Assembly (NCBI GenBank): GCA_902801325.1
Contig: CADCHQ010000001.1
Location: 186,001-250,000, forward strand
Direction: 5' to 3'
DNA length: 64,000 bases
From: an uncultured Bacteroidales bacterium
Lineage (GTDB): Bacteria; Bacteroidota; Bacteroidia; Bacteroidales; Bacteroidaceae
Below, piece by piece: positions 25,722 through 34,645 of this stretch (its first letter is position 1; each line of letters opens with the position of its first letter). A program made the position numbers and the translations under genes. The notes below the pieces were generated by a model that was not told where the DNA came from, searched no databases, and saw only the letters and a list, made by a program, of their open reading frames with translations.

Positions 25722-26500
25722 TGGCAATCCTTGCAATAGGTTTACTTATTCCCCTACTTGGCACCATGCTGGGGTCGGCATTCGTCTTCTTCATGAAAGA
25801 CGAGATGTCGAATCGTTTGCAGAAGACGCTCCTTGGCTTCGCTTCGGGCGTGATGGTTGCAGCCTCAGTATGGTCGTTGCTTATCCCTGCTATGGAGATG
25901 GAAGAAGGGAACGGTGCATGGAGCGTAGTGCCTGCCTCTGTAGGCTTCCTGTTGGGAATAAGTTTCCTTTTGCTCATTGACGAACTGACACCTCACCTTC
26001 ATCTGGGAACGGAACGTCCCGAGGGTCCTCGTTCCCGCCTTTCTCGAACTGCCATGCTTGCCCTTGCTGTAACTATCCATAACCTGCCAGAAGGCATGGC
26101 TGTGGGTGTTGTCTTTGCTGGAGCCACACAGAATACGGCAAACATCACATTGGCCTCTGCTGTCGCTGTCTCGTTGGGCATTGCCATACAGAACATTCCC
26201 GAAGGAGCTATTATTTCCATGCCTATGCGTGCCGAGGGTAATTCCAAATGGCGTTCGTTCCTCATAGGTAGTCTTAGCGGTGTGGTTGAACCTATCGGTG
26301 GTTTATCTATCGTCTTGCTCGCCTCACTGATGACCCCTATCCTACCCTATATGCTAGCTTTTGCTGCAGGTGCTATGTTCTACGTTGTTGTCGAAGAACT
26401 CATTCCAGAGGCCTCAGAAAGAACACACTCCAACCTCAGCACCATTGGTTTTTCCATTGGCTTCGTCCTAATGATGGTGCTTGATGTAGTGATGGGTTAA
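25721..26500 (+). CDS. ZIP-family metal transporter
   Basis: The protein has 259 residues with about eight membrane segments. The metal-binding helices read TIHNLPEGMAVGVVF (TM4) and IAIQNIPEGAIISMPM (TM5), the ZIP hallmark. A His-containing loop, ELTPHLHLGTE, lies between TM3 and TM4. It imports zinc or another divalent metal. It resembles the ZupT/GufA branch. It is the last gene of the four-gene unit and is followed by a terminator. Confidence 0.93.
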   Translation: MAILAIGLLIPLLGTMLGSAFVFFMKDEMSNRLQKTLLGFASGVMVAASVWSLLIPAMEMEEGNGAWSVVPASVGFLLGISFLLLIDELTPHLHLGTERPEGPRSRLSRTAMLALAVTIHNLPEGMAVGVVFAGATQNTANITLASAVAVSLGIAIQNIPEGAIISMPMRAEGNSKWRSFLIGSLSGVVEPIGGLSIVLLASLMTPILPYMLAFAAGAMFYVVVEELIPEASERTHSNLSTIGFSIGFVLMMVLDVVMG

Positions 26501-26524
26501 TTCTCTTTTTTGAATATATAATAA

Positions 26525-26551
26525 AAAGGTGGCCTAAATAAGACCACCTTT
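26525..26551. terminator. Bidirectional terminator
   Basis: AAAGGTGG (26525-26532) / CCACCTTT (26544-26551) with an 11-nt loop and flanking A and T runs. It lies between the convergent ZIP and gdhA genes. Confidence 0.8.
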
Positions 26552-26570
26552 AATTGTATGGATTGCCTAA

Positions 26571-26606
26571 ACAATGTCCTGAGCCATCAGCGGAAAAATC
26601 TTGGCT
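26571..26606 (-). pseudogene. Possible relic of a gdh 3' end
   Basis: The minus strand reads KIFPLMAQDIV and a stop, close to the end of the intact gdhA (AKAMMAQGIV and a stop) 60 nt away. It may be the last scrap of a second, tandem glutamate dehydrogenase gene. The match is short. Confidence 0.35.
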
Positions 26607-26646
26607 TCGCTATGCTACGCCGAGTTTACCGCTTATGATAGCGACA

Positions 26647-27984
26647 TCAAACGATGCCTTGTGCCATCATAGCTTTAGCAACCTTCATGAAGCCAGCGAC
26701 GTTGGCACCGCGAACGTAGTTGATGTAGCCGTCAGGTTGTGTGCCATACTTCACGCACTGCTTGTGAATGGCATGCATGATTTGGTGCAACTTCTGGTCT
26801 ACTTCCTCTGCCGTCCAACTGAGATGCATGGCATTTTGGCTCATCTCCAAACCGCTTGTAGCTACACCGCCGGCGTTAACAGCCTTGCCGGGAGCATAAA
26901 GCATTTCAGCCTCGATAAAGGCGTCGATAGCTTCGGGCGTGCAACCCATATTAGAGATTTCACCAACGCAGGTAACGCCATTAGCAATGAGTTGCTTTGC
27001 ATCATCGCCATTAAGTTCGTTTTGTGTTGCACATGGTAGGGCAATGTCACACTTCACTTCCCAAGGACGTTTGCCAGGAACGAAGGTAGAACCTGGGAAC
27101 TCATCGGCATAGGGTTGACAGATGTCGTTACCCGAAGCGCGAAGCTCCAGCATGTAATCTATCTTCTCACCACTAATGCCATTGGGGTCGTAAATGTAGC
27201 CATCAGGACCACTGATGGTAACCACCTTAGCACCAAGTTGAGTGGCCTTTGTGGCAGCACCCCAAGCCACATTGCCGAAGCCACTGATTGCGACGGTCTT
27301 GCCCTTAATGTCAATGCCACGTGTCTGCAGCATTTCGTTTACAAAATAAAGACCTCCAAAGCCTGTAGCCTCGGGACGAATCAGTGATCCTCCAAACTCC
27401 AAGCCCTTGCCCGTAAGTACTCCACTCCAGTCACGCGTAAGTTTCTTGTATTGGCCGAAGAGATAACCCACTTCGCGAGCACCCACACCAATGTCACCGG
27501 CAGGAACATCGATTTCAGGACCGATGTAACGATATAATTCATTCATAAAGGCTTGGCAGAAGCGCATAATCTCAGCATCGCTCTTACCGCGAGGAGAGAA
27601 GTCGGAACCACCCTTTCCACCACCCATAGGAAGTGTTGTCAGGGCATTCTTAAATGTTTGTTCAAAGCCTAAGAACTTAAGGATGCTGAGGTTAACCGAA
27701 GCATGGAAACGAAGGCCACCCTTATACGGACCAATTGCAGAATTGAACTGTACACGATAGCCCAGATTGACCTGAACTTCACCATTGTCGTCAACCCAAG
27801 GCACACGGAAGGTGATAATGCGTTCGGGTTCTACGAGACGTTCGATAAGCTTAGCTTTTTCGAACTCGGGATGTTGGTTGTAGACTTCTTCAATGCTGAG
27901 GAGAACCTCATGCACTGCTTGCAAGTACTCTTTCTCACCTGGATGCTTAGCCTCCAGACGAGCCATAATTTGTTTTACGTCCAT
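26647..27984 (-). CDS. gdhA: NADP-type glutamate dehydrogenase
   Basis: The protein has 445 residues, the usual hexameric GDH length. The substrate region is IGPYKGGLRFHASVNLSILK and the catalytic Lys is in LPMGGGKGGSDF. The nucleotide-binding motif is VAISGFGNVAWGAA. It assimilates ammonia onto 2-oxoglutarate. It lies 36 nt downstream of the GH27 gene with no clear promoter in the gap, so co-transcription is possible though functionally odd. Confidence 0.96.
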   Translation of the reverse strand: MDVKQIMARLEAKHPGEKEYLQAVHEVLLSIEEVYNQHPEFEKAKLIERLVEPERIITFRVPWVDDNGEVQVNLGYRVQFNSAIGPYKGGLRFHASVNLSILKFLGFEQTFKNALTTLPMGGGKGGSDFSPRGKSDAEIMRFCQAFMNELYRYIGPEIDVPAGDIGVGAREVGYLFGQYKKLTRDWSGVLTGKGLEFGGSLIRPEATGFGGLYFVNEMLQTRGIDIKGKTVAISGFGNVAWGAATKATQLGAKVVTISGPDGYIYDPNGISGEKIDYMLELRASGNDICQPYADEFPGSTFVPGKRPWEVKCDIALPCATQNELNGDDAKQLIANGVTCVGEISNMGCTPEAIDAFIEAEMLYAPGKAVNAGGVATSGLEMSQNAMHLSWTAEEVDQKLHQIMHAIHKQCVKYGTQPDGYINYVRGANVAGFMKVAKAMMAQGIV

Positions 27985-28020
27985 AATGTGTGTTTTTAAG
28001 TTATTTTATAACTGTTGTTA

Positions 28021-29604
28021 TTATTTTTGAATTTGAATGTAATCAATATCTGGCATCCAACCTTCGGCGTTTGATAAACGAATGGTGTTGTTGCCTTTTT
28101 TCAGCTTAATGGGAATTTCTACTGTTCCAACCTTATCCCATGAACCGCTGTTTGCCGTTACGGTTTTGATTTTCTTACCATTAATGGTAACATTTATCTG
28201 GCGGTCTTCGCTGGTGAAATAGGCAATGGTGAGTGTGCGCTTGCCTCCCTTTGGAAGGTAAACGTTGTTCCAGACAAGGTCGTTTTGCTCACTTTGTCCA
28301 AGCCAGCAAGCCTTATATCCGCTGGAGCAAACGTCATTTGCTACATAGATACCAGTCTTTTCCGACTGATTGTTGCGTATTTCCTGATAGTCACTGATGT
28401 ATCCTGTCTCAGCTTCATAGCGTCGGCGTTCGAGGCGCTGTTCGGCTGTTGCCTTGTAGATGCGAGTGCCATGAGCAGGGACCGTAACTTGGAATCCTCC
28501 GATGAAACCGCCTATTTCTTTTTGCTCGAAGCAATCACGTAGGTTAACTTTGCCCGCCAAATCCAGATCCTCGAAGTTTACCGTAATATATTTAGCTTCA
28601 TCGGTCGGATTGTACACAGCGAAGACACGGGTGAGTCCGTTAAGTTTTTCTACATCGCGTACCAATATATATGTGTCGCTTATACGCTTTACTAGATATG
28701 CTTGTTGGAAGGTCTTATCTTGATTTATCCCGATTAAATCGGCATTTTTCATTAGGCTTAAAGCTTGTGGACGAATGTTTCGCATGTCGCATCCAATAAG
28801 CAAGGGAGAGTTCATAATGCACCACATGCCAAAGTGTGTCTTGTCCTCTTCATCACTCATCCGACGGCCGACTTCCAACATATCCATATCATTGTAATGA
28901 CCTGGCTTGCAATAGGCTGTCAGATATAGGTTCTCTGCCAAAATGCCTCTGACTGATCTCCATGCATCAAAGATGTCTCCAGTTGTGCGCCAAGAGTCGG
29001 CAACATCAGCACTCCAAGTGCCGGGATAAGCCCAACGACACATGTTGTAAATAATTCCAGGTTTGCCACAGTTCTTGATTGCATTTGAGATTTTGGTATA
29101 TTGCTCACGCTCGTCCAGTCTCATGTGATTACCGCCACAGTAATCGACCTTAATGAAGTCGAAGTCCCAGTCAATGAAATAAAGATGGCAGTCTTGTTCT
29201 TCATGTCCGGCCAATCCTACACCAATTCCCCATGCATGACGATTGCCCGAGCCACAAGTGTTGTCACCAGCATCGCTATATATACCAGCTTTCAGGCCCA
29301 ACTTATGAATGTAGTCAACCAACGGACGCATCCCTGAAGGGAATAGTTTTGTATTCAGCCTCAAGTGCCCATCCTCGCCACGACCATCCCAATAACCATC
29401 ATCAATGTTAATAAATTGATAACCTGCATCTTTCAGGCCTGTAATGACCATTGCATCGGCTTGTTCACGAATGAGGTCTTCGTTGATGTTCAATGCGAAA
29501 GTATTCCACGAACTCCAACCCATCGTAGGACCGAGTTGAGCATAGGAATCAAGCGCAAAGAAAGCCGCGCAAAGAACGATGAAAACTTGTGCTAATCGTT
29601 TCAT
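28021..29604 (-). CDS. GH27 alpha-galactosidase with C-terminal carbohydrate-binding-like domain
   Basis: The protein has 527 residues with a signal peptide (MKRLAQVFIVLCAAFFALDS). The GH27 catalytic barrel runs from GPTMGWSSWNTF to about residue 300. The nucleophile is D154 (DFIKVDYCGG) and the acid/base is D210 (SWRTTGDIF). YCKPGHYNDMDMLEVG is also conserved. A beta domain follows, and residues ~410-527 look like a CBM35-type module (YEAETGYISDY, NTIRLSNAEGWMPDIDYIQI). It releases terminal alpha-galactose from plant or host glycans. No SusC/SusD pair is nearby. Confidence 0.93.
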   Translation of the reverse strand: MKRLAQVFIVLCAAFFALDSYAQLGPTMGWSSWNTFALNINEDLIREQADAMVITGLKDAGYQFINIDDGYWDGRGEDGHLRLNTKLFPSGMRPLVDYIHKLGLKAGIYSDAGDNTCGSGNRHAWGIGVGLAGHEEQDCHLYFIDWDFDFIKVDYCGGNHMRLDEREQYTKISNAIKNCGKPGIIYNMCRWAYPGTWSADVADSWRTTGDIFDAWRSVRGILAENLYLTAYCKPGHYNDMDMLEVGRRMSDEEDKTHFGMWCIMNSPLLIGCDMRNIRPQALSLMKNADLIGINQDKTFQQAYLVKRISDTYILVRDVEKLNGLTRVFAVYNPTDEAKYITVNFEDLDLAGKVNLRDCFEQKEIGGFIGGFQVTVPAHGTRIYKATAEQRLERRRYEAETGYISDYQEIRNNQSEKTGIYVANDVCSSGYKACWLGQSEQNDLVWNNVYLPKGGKRTLTIAYFTSEDRQINVTINGKKIKTVTANSGSWDKVGTVEIPIKLKKGNNTIRLSNAEGWMPDIDYIQIQK

Positions 29605-29676
29605 GACTTTAACAATTAATGGGTTAGTATTTGTAATCTTTATTTTTTAATTATTCATCTTTAATTCTTAATAACT

Positions 29677-32490
29677 TTAGTGTGCCTCTAGCCAATTGGT
29701 GCCCCATCCACAATCGGCTACAAGGGGAACAGACAGTTGGCAAGCTGCTTGCATCTCTTCAATTACCATCTTTTGCAGACGCTCTTTCTCTTCGGGCACC
29801 ACACTGAAGTTCAGTTCATCGTGAACCTGCAGTATCATCTTGCTTTGGAAGTTTTCACTTATGAGGCGACGATATACGCGTACCATAGCGATCTTAATGA
29901 TGTCGGCGGCTGTACCTTGAATTGGTGCATTGATGGCATTTCGTTCAGCATAACCGCGTACTACTGCATTTCGGCTGTTGATATCGGGAAGCACGAGTCG
30001 GCGATGGAATAGTGTCTCGGTATAACCCCTGTCTCGTGCCATTTGAATACTGCGGTTCATGTATTCTTTTACCTTTGGATAAGACAGGAAGTAACCATCA
30101 ATGAGTTGTTTGGCTTCCGTTCGACTGCACCCCATGCGCTCTGCCAAACCAAAAGCACTGATGCCATAAATGATACCGAAGTTTGCTGTTTTGGCTTTGC
30201 GGCGTTCGTCGCTGCTTACTTCTGTAATATCTTTATGGAATATTTTTGCAGCTGTAGCCGCGTGAATGTCATATCCCGAACGGAAGGCCTCAATTAGGTG
30301 TTCATCCTGACTCAAATGAGCCATAATGCGCAACTCTATTTGGCTGTAATCGGCCGAAAAGAACTCTTGCCCTGGATCTGGGATAAAAGCGCGGCGTACT
30401 TCCTTGCCTTCTGCATCGCGAACGGGAATGTTCTGCAGATTGGGATTACTGCTTGAAAGTCTTCCTGTTGCGGCCACAGTTTGGTTGAAGGAGGTATGAA
30501 TATGCCCCGTTTGAGGGTTGATGAGCAAAGGCAAGGCATCGATGTATGTGCCTAATAATTTCTTCAGTCCTCGATAGGCCAGAATCTTCTCAACGGCAGG
30601 ATGTTTAGAACGCAATGATTCCAGAACTTCTTCGGAGGTAACATATTGTCCCGTCTTGGTTTTCTTGGGTTTATCGACAATGTGGAGTCGGTCAAACAGC
30701 ACTTCACCCACTTGCTTTGGGGATGAAATATTAAGGTCAGGCACCCCTGTAAGCTGGTGGACCTCTTCTTCAATCTGCATCATGCGTTGGGTGAAAAGCC
30801 GGCTCGTTTCTTGCAGTCCTTCCGTATCAATACGCACACCATTGCGTTCCATATAGGCCAGAACGGGCATTAAAGGCATTTCGATATCATAGAATAGCGA
30901 ATCACAACCCAATTCCGTAAGCCTTGGCTTCAGCACGTGCCACAAGCGCAGCGTTATATCAGCATCTTCACATGCATAGGTGTAGACCTCCTCTGGCGCA
31001 AGATCGGCCATAGACTTTTGCTTTTTCCCTTTTGGACCGATAAGTTCTTCGATGTGTATGGTTTGGTAGTTCAAGAGCGTTTCGGCCATATAGTCCATAC
31101 CATGATGCAATTCAGGACTGATGAGGTAATGGGCAATCATGGTGTCTACCATCGGTCCTTGCAAATGTACACCATAGTTTTGCAACACCATGAGGTCGTA
31201 TTTCAGGTTCTGACCGATCTTTTGTATTTGAGACTCATAGACGGGGCGAAAGACCTCCACTACCCTATTTGCCCCTTCACGGCTTTGCGGAACAGGCACA
31301 TACCAAGCTTGTCCTTCACGGATGGCAAAGCTAAGTCCTACGAGGCGAGCACGCATGCTTTCTGCACTGGTGGTTTCCGTATCAAGGCAGATGGCTTTAG
31401 ACTCGAGTAAGGTCTTGCATAATTCCTGCATACCTTCAGGCGTGTCTATGAGCTTATAGTCGGGTTTCAAGTCCTTCCATGTTTGGCGTGTAGTTGGCAA
31501 GATTTCTGTGTCCTCTGCCTTCTCAGTGCTCTCTGTGACCGCACCAAACCCAAAGAGGTCGAGCTGTCCTGTTGGGGCTTTCTCTTTTGCTTTCTTTTTT
31601 TCAGTGCTCTCAGGCTTTTCTGCCTTCTCTGCACGTCTTGCGAGCAAGGCTCTGAACTCCAGTTCCTCGTACAGTTGCTTCAATGCTTCAAGGTCTGGTT
31701 CCTCCGTTTTCAGACTTTCCATATCCAGTGTTATGGGCACGTCGGTCTTAATGGTGGCAAGCCATTTAGAGAAGGTTATTTTGTCCTTGTTATCTTCTAT
31801 CTTTTGTTTCAGGGCACCTTTCAATTCGCCACTTCTTTCCAATAGGTTCTCAACACTCCCAAATTCCTGAATGAGTTTTTGGGCGGTCTTCTCCCCTACT
31901 CCGGGACATCCAGGGATGTTGTCTGCAGCATCGCCCATCAGGCCAAGCATGTCTATGACCTGCCGACAATCCGTTAGTCCGTATTTGGCCATAACTTCTT
32001 GTGGGCCAAGAATCTCGGCTTCCTTCATACCAAGACTGGGACGATACATGCGAACATGCGGTGTCACGAGTTGTGCATAATCCTTGTCGGGCGTCATCAT
32101 AAAGGTGTCTATTCCCGCCTTATCGGCCTGCATGGATAGAGTGCCTATGACATCGTCGGCCTCGAAGCCACTGATTTCCAGAATGGGTATGTGGTAGGCC
32201 GTTAGAATCTTTTTTATATAAGGAACAGCTACGCGTATGGCTTCGGGCGTTTCTTCGCGTTGTGCCTTGTATTCGGGATATGCCTCATGTCTGAACGTAG
32301 GTCCAGAGGGATCGAAAGCCACACCCAGATGTGTTGGTTGCTCCTTCTGCAGGACTTCCTCCAATGTATTCACAAAGCCCATAATCGCAGACGTATTCAT
32401 TCCTTTGGAATTTATCCTCGGGTTCTTAATGAATGCGTAGTATGCGCGATATATGAGTGCGTAGGCGTCGAGCAGGAATAGTTTTTCCAT
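29677..32490 (-). CDS. polA: DNA polymerase I
   Basis: The protein has 937 residues with all three domains. The 5' nuclease is at the N-terminus (LFLLDAYALIYRAYYAF, GFEADDVIGT). The 3'-5' exonuclease is intact: CLDTETTSAES, IGQNLKYDLMVL, YACEDADITL. The polymerase has FSADYSQIELRIMAHLSQDE, KTANFGIIYGISAFG and LQVHDELNFSV. A low-complexity linker after the nuclease carries STEK/TEKAEDTE words and GQLDLFGFG, containing the sliding-clamp-binding pentapeptide QLDLF. It fills gaps in repair and removes Okazaki primers. Confidence 0.97.
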   Translation of the reverse strand: MEKLFLLDAYALIYRAYYAFIKNPRINSKGMNTSAIMGFVNTLEEVLQKEQPTHLGVAFDPSGPTFRHEAYPEYKAQREETPEAIRVAVPYIKKILTAYHIPILEISGFEADDVIGTLSMQADKAGIDTFMMTPDKDYAQLVTPHVRMYRPSLGMKEAEILGPQEVMAKYGLTDCRQVIDMLGLMGDAADNIPGCPGVGEKTAQKLIQEFGSVENLLERSGELKGALKQKIEDNKDKITFSKWLATIKTDVPITLDMESLKTEEPDLEALKQLYEELEFRALLARRAEKAEKPESTEKKKAKEKAPTGQLDLFGFGAVTESTEKAEDTEILPTTRQTWKDLKPDYKLIDTPEGMQELCKTLLESKAICLDTETTSAESMRARLVGLSFAIREGQAWYVPVPQSREGANRVVEVFRPVYESQIQKIGQNLKYDLMVLQNYGVHLQGPMVDTMIAHYLISPELHHGMDYMAETLLNYQTIHIEELIGPKGKKQKSMADLAPEEVYTYACEDADITLRLWHVLKPRLTELGCDSLFYDIEMPLMPVLAYMERNGVRIDTEGLQETSRLFTQRMMQIEEEVHQLTGVPDLNISSPKQVGEVLFDRLHIVDKPKKTKTGQYVTSEEVLESLRSKHPAVEKILAYRGLKKLLGTYIDALPLLINPQTGHIHTSFNQTVAATGRLSSSNPNLQNIPVRDAEGKEVRRAFIPDPGQEFFSADYSQIELRIMAHLSQDEHLIEAFRSGYDIHAATAAKIFHKDITEVSSDERRKAKTANFGIIYGISAFGLAERMGCSRTEAKQLIDGYFLSYPKVKEYMNRSIQMARDRGYTETLFHRRLVLPDINSRNAVVRGYAERNAINAPIQGTAADIIKIAMVRVYRRLISENFQSKMILQVHDELNFSVVPEEKERLQKMVIEEMQAACQLSVPLVADCGWGTNWLEAH

Positions 32491-32511
32491 GGAATTAATC
32501 TTTTACGAAGT

Positions 32512-32519
32512 CAAAGTTA
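32512..32519 (-). promoter_or_regulatory. -7 element of polA
   Basis: TAACTTTG on the minus strand, 21 nt before the ATG, divergent from the polyprenyl synthase promoter. Confidence 0.6.
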
Positions 32520-32562
32520 GACAAAATAAATGAAAAACGATAATTTTTCCGCTTTAATTTCG

Positions 32563-32570
32563 TAATTTTG
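32563..32570 (+). promoter_or_regulatory. -7 element of the polyprenyl synthase gene
   Basis: TAATTTTG lies 20 nt before the ATG at 32591. Confidence 0.65.
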
Positions 32571-32590
32571 CAGACGAAGAAACCTATAGC

Positions 32591-33568
32591 ATGGACAAAC
32601 TGGCTGAAATACGACGACCAATAGAAGCGGAACTTAAGGAGTATCGCGCTATTTTTGAACAAACGTTGAAGCATGAGAACCCTCTGTTAAGAGTTGCTCT
32701 CGAGCACCTGTTGAACCGTCAAGGCAAGATGATGAGGCCTATGCTCGTGTTGCTGGCGGCAAAGTTTGAGAGTGAGGTAAACGAGCGTGTCCTTTATGCT
32801 GCAGTATCGTTGGAGTTGCTGCACACAGCAAGTTTGGTTCATGACGATGTTGTGGATGAAAGCGACAGAAGAAGAGGACAGAAGTCGGTGAACGCTTTGC
32901 TGGATAACAAAGCGGCTGTTCTCGTTGGTGATTTCTTGCTTTCTAAAGCTTTGTACCATGCAGCCGCAACGGGTTCGAATAGGGTAGTGACTTGGGTTTC
33001 AGAACTGGGTCAAACACTTGCAGACGGAGAACTTTTGCAACTCGCAAATCTTGACATTTCCGATATCTCGGAGGAAAACTACTTTGAGGTCATAAGTAAG
33101 AAGACCGCTTCACTCTTTGCCACCTGTGCTAAAGCCGGTGCCTTGTTGGCAGGGGGTGGGGAAGAGGTCGTAAGCGAACTTGAAGACTTTGGTCAGAAGG
33201 TAGGTATTTGTTTCCAGATGCGCGATGACTTATTAGATTTTGACAATCAGCATGATACGGGTAAGCCTGCAGGCAATGACATGAAGGAGGGAAAGCTAAC
33301 ACTTCCAGTTATTCATGCATTGCTCAAGACTGGAAATGAGGCGATGCGAACTCTTGCGTTAAAGGTTCGTCGGGGGGAAGCTTCAGATGAAGAAATCAAT
33401 AGTCTTGTTCGCTTTACTATTGATAACGAAGGTCTATCGTATACTGAGAAAATACTTGACAAAATAGCATATGGTTCCATGCAAGCAATTCGCTTGTCAG
33501 AAAGAAATTCTATCGTGGCTGATGCCCTGCTTAAGTTTGTTTCGTTTGTAGTGGGACGAGATGTTTGA
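32591..33568 (+). CDS. Polyprenyl diphosphate synthase
   Basis: The protein has 325 residues. The first Asp-rich motif is LVHDDVVDESDRRRG and the second is FQMRDDLLDFDN, with the GKMMRPMLVLLA region before them. It adds isopentenyl units to an allylic diphosphate. Small residues before the first motif and the length fit the long-chain (octaprenyl-like, IspB) group that supplies the quinone tail, but chain length cannot be proven. A monocistronic gene ending at a bidirectional terminator. Confidence 0.92.
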   Translation: MDKLAEIRRPIEAELKEYRAIFEQTLKHENPLLRVALEHLLNRQGKMMRPMLVLLAAKFESEVNERVLYAAVSLELLHTASLVHDDVVDESDRRRGQKSVNALLDNKAAVLVGDFLLSKALYHAAATGSNRVVTWVSELGQTLADGELLQLANLDISDISEENYFEVISKKTASLFATCAKAGALLAGGGEEVVSELEDFGQKVGICFQMRDDLLDFDNQHDTGKPAGNDMKEGKLTLPVIHALLKTGNEAMRTLALKVRRGEASDEEINSLVRFTIDNEGLSYTEKILDKIAYGSMQAIRLSERNSIVADALLKFVSFVVGRDV

Positions 33569-33586
33569 TTGAACCTATGTTCGATG
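33565..33586. repeat. Possible single 22-bp repeat unit
   Basis: GATTGAACCTATGTTCGATG just after the polyprenyl synthase gene matches the TTCGA-type unit of the 22-bp arrays (compare CGAACCTATATTCGA in array F). Only one unit is present. Confidence 0.5.
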
Positions 33587-33596
33587 CAAAATAAAA

Positions 33597-33636
33597 GCAG
33601 TACCAGTTCGAATTGAACCGGTACTGCTCGTTTTTT
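33597..33636. terminator. Bidirectional terminator
   Basis: GCAGTACC-A-GTTC (33597-33609) pairs with GAAC-C-GGTACTGC (33615-33627), with one A/C mismatch, followed by T6. It separates two convergent genes. Confidence 0.88.
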
Positions 33637-33647
33637 ATACCCTTATT

Positions 33648-34493
33648 CTATTGTGCTGAGATAAGTTCGTAAAGTTTATCAAGCTTAGGTGCAATGATGA
33701 TTTCCGTTCGTCTGTTCCTTGCTCTTCCTTCGAATGTTTGGTTTGTGTCGACAGGCTTAAACTCACCACGTCCGCAAGGCTGAATCTGCAAAGGATTGAC
33801 CTTGTAATCGTCAGTAAGTATGCGAACTACACTTGTTGCACGAATGACGGAAAGGTCCCAATTGTCCTTGAACACGGGCGTATTGATGGGAACGGAATCG
33901 GTATGTCCTTCGATGTATACGTCAATATCGGTCTGTCGATTAAGCACCTCTGCCAACTTACCCAATGCTTGCTTGCCTTGTTCGTTGACAACTGCCTTTC
34001 CAGATTCGAAGAGCAATTTATCACTCATCGCCACATATACTTTTCCACCTTCCTCGCGCACAGTCAGCTCGTCACTCGAAAAACCTTTCAAGGCAGATGA
34101 TACATTATCTAATAATGATTTCACGCGTGCGTTCTGTTCGCTAATCACGCCTTGCAGTTGTTGGATGGTCTTTTCTCTTTCGTCGAGTTCACGAAGGCGT
34201 TGATTGAGTTGAGCAGTCAGACTTTCGTTTTCACTCTTATTCGCGCTGAGCATCGACTGATAATTTCGAAGTCCTTTGCGTAGTTGTGTGGTGTCGCTTC
34301 GAAGATTGTCTCTTTCTCGACTCAAGGCGGCATAATCTGCTCGTGACGCAAACAACATGTCGGCCAAACTATCGCGACTATAGAGTGCGGCAAGTCGTCC
34401 GGCTTCGGCAATGTCGAATTTCTTCTTGCTGACAACGCAGGAACTCAGCAAAAGAGCCGAAAGTGTAAAAAAGATGAGTTTTAGGGCCTTCAT
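33648..34493 (-). CDS. OmpA-family lipoprotein with coiled coil
   Basis: The protein has 281 residues with a lipobox (LLLSSC, Cys19). Residues ~40-130 are a long coiled coil (SLTAQLNQRLRELDEREKTI). The C-terminal ~120 residues form an OmpA/MotB domain that binds peptidoglycan: LLFESGKAVV, DVYIEGHTDSVPIN, then GRARNRRTEI. It likely tethers the outer membrane to the cell wall. It is a single gene between two convergent or tandem neighbours. Confidence 0.92.
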   Translation of the reverse strand: MKALKLIFFTLSALLLSSCVVSKKKFDIAEAGRLAALYSRDSLADMLFASRADYAALSRERDNLRSDTTQLRKGLRNYQSMLSANKSENESLTAQLNQRLRELDEREKTIQQLQGVISEQNARVKSLLDNVSSALKGFSSDELTVREEGGKVYVAMSDKLLFESGKAVVNEQGKQALGKLAEVLNRQTDIDVYIEGHTDSVPINTPVFKDNWDLSVIRATSVVRILTDDYKVNPLQIQPCGRGEFKPVDTNQTFEGRARNRRTEIIIAPKLDKLYELISAQ

Positions 34494-34572
34494 TTTCTAT
34501 TTCGATGATTTTGGTGTTATGGAATTATGTGCTATTTCTTGCAGAAAATCAGTGATTTAGGCTGAAAACAAG

Positions 34573-34638
34573 CCCTCTGAGAATCGCGCAGAATATTTTC
34601 CCTTGGTAGGTGGACGTGAAAAACGGATTCTCAGAGGG
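34573..34638. repeat. Perfect 13-bp inverted repeat with 40-nt loop
   Basis: CCCTCTGAGAATC (34573-34585) and GATTCTCAGAGGG (34626-34638) bound a 66-bp segment between deoC and the OmpA-like gene. It could terminate the deoC operon or be a miniature element. Confidence 0.8.
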
Positions 34639-34645
34639 GTAAAAA

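Noticed and set aside
26554..27039. 161-codon plus-strand frame after the ZIP gene
   Set aside because: It lies mostly antisense to gdhA and begins after a terminator.
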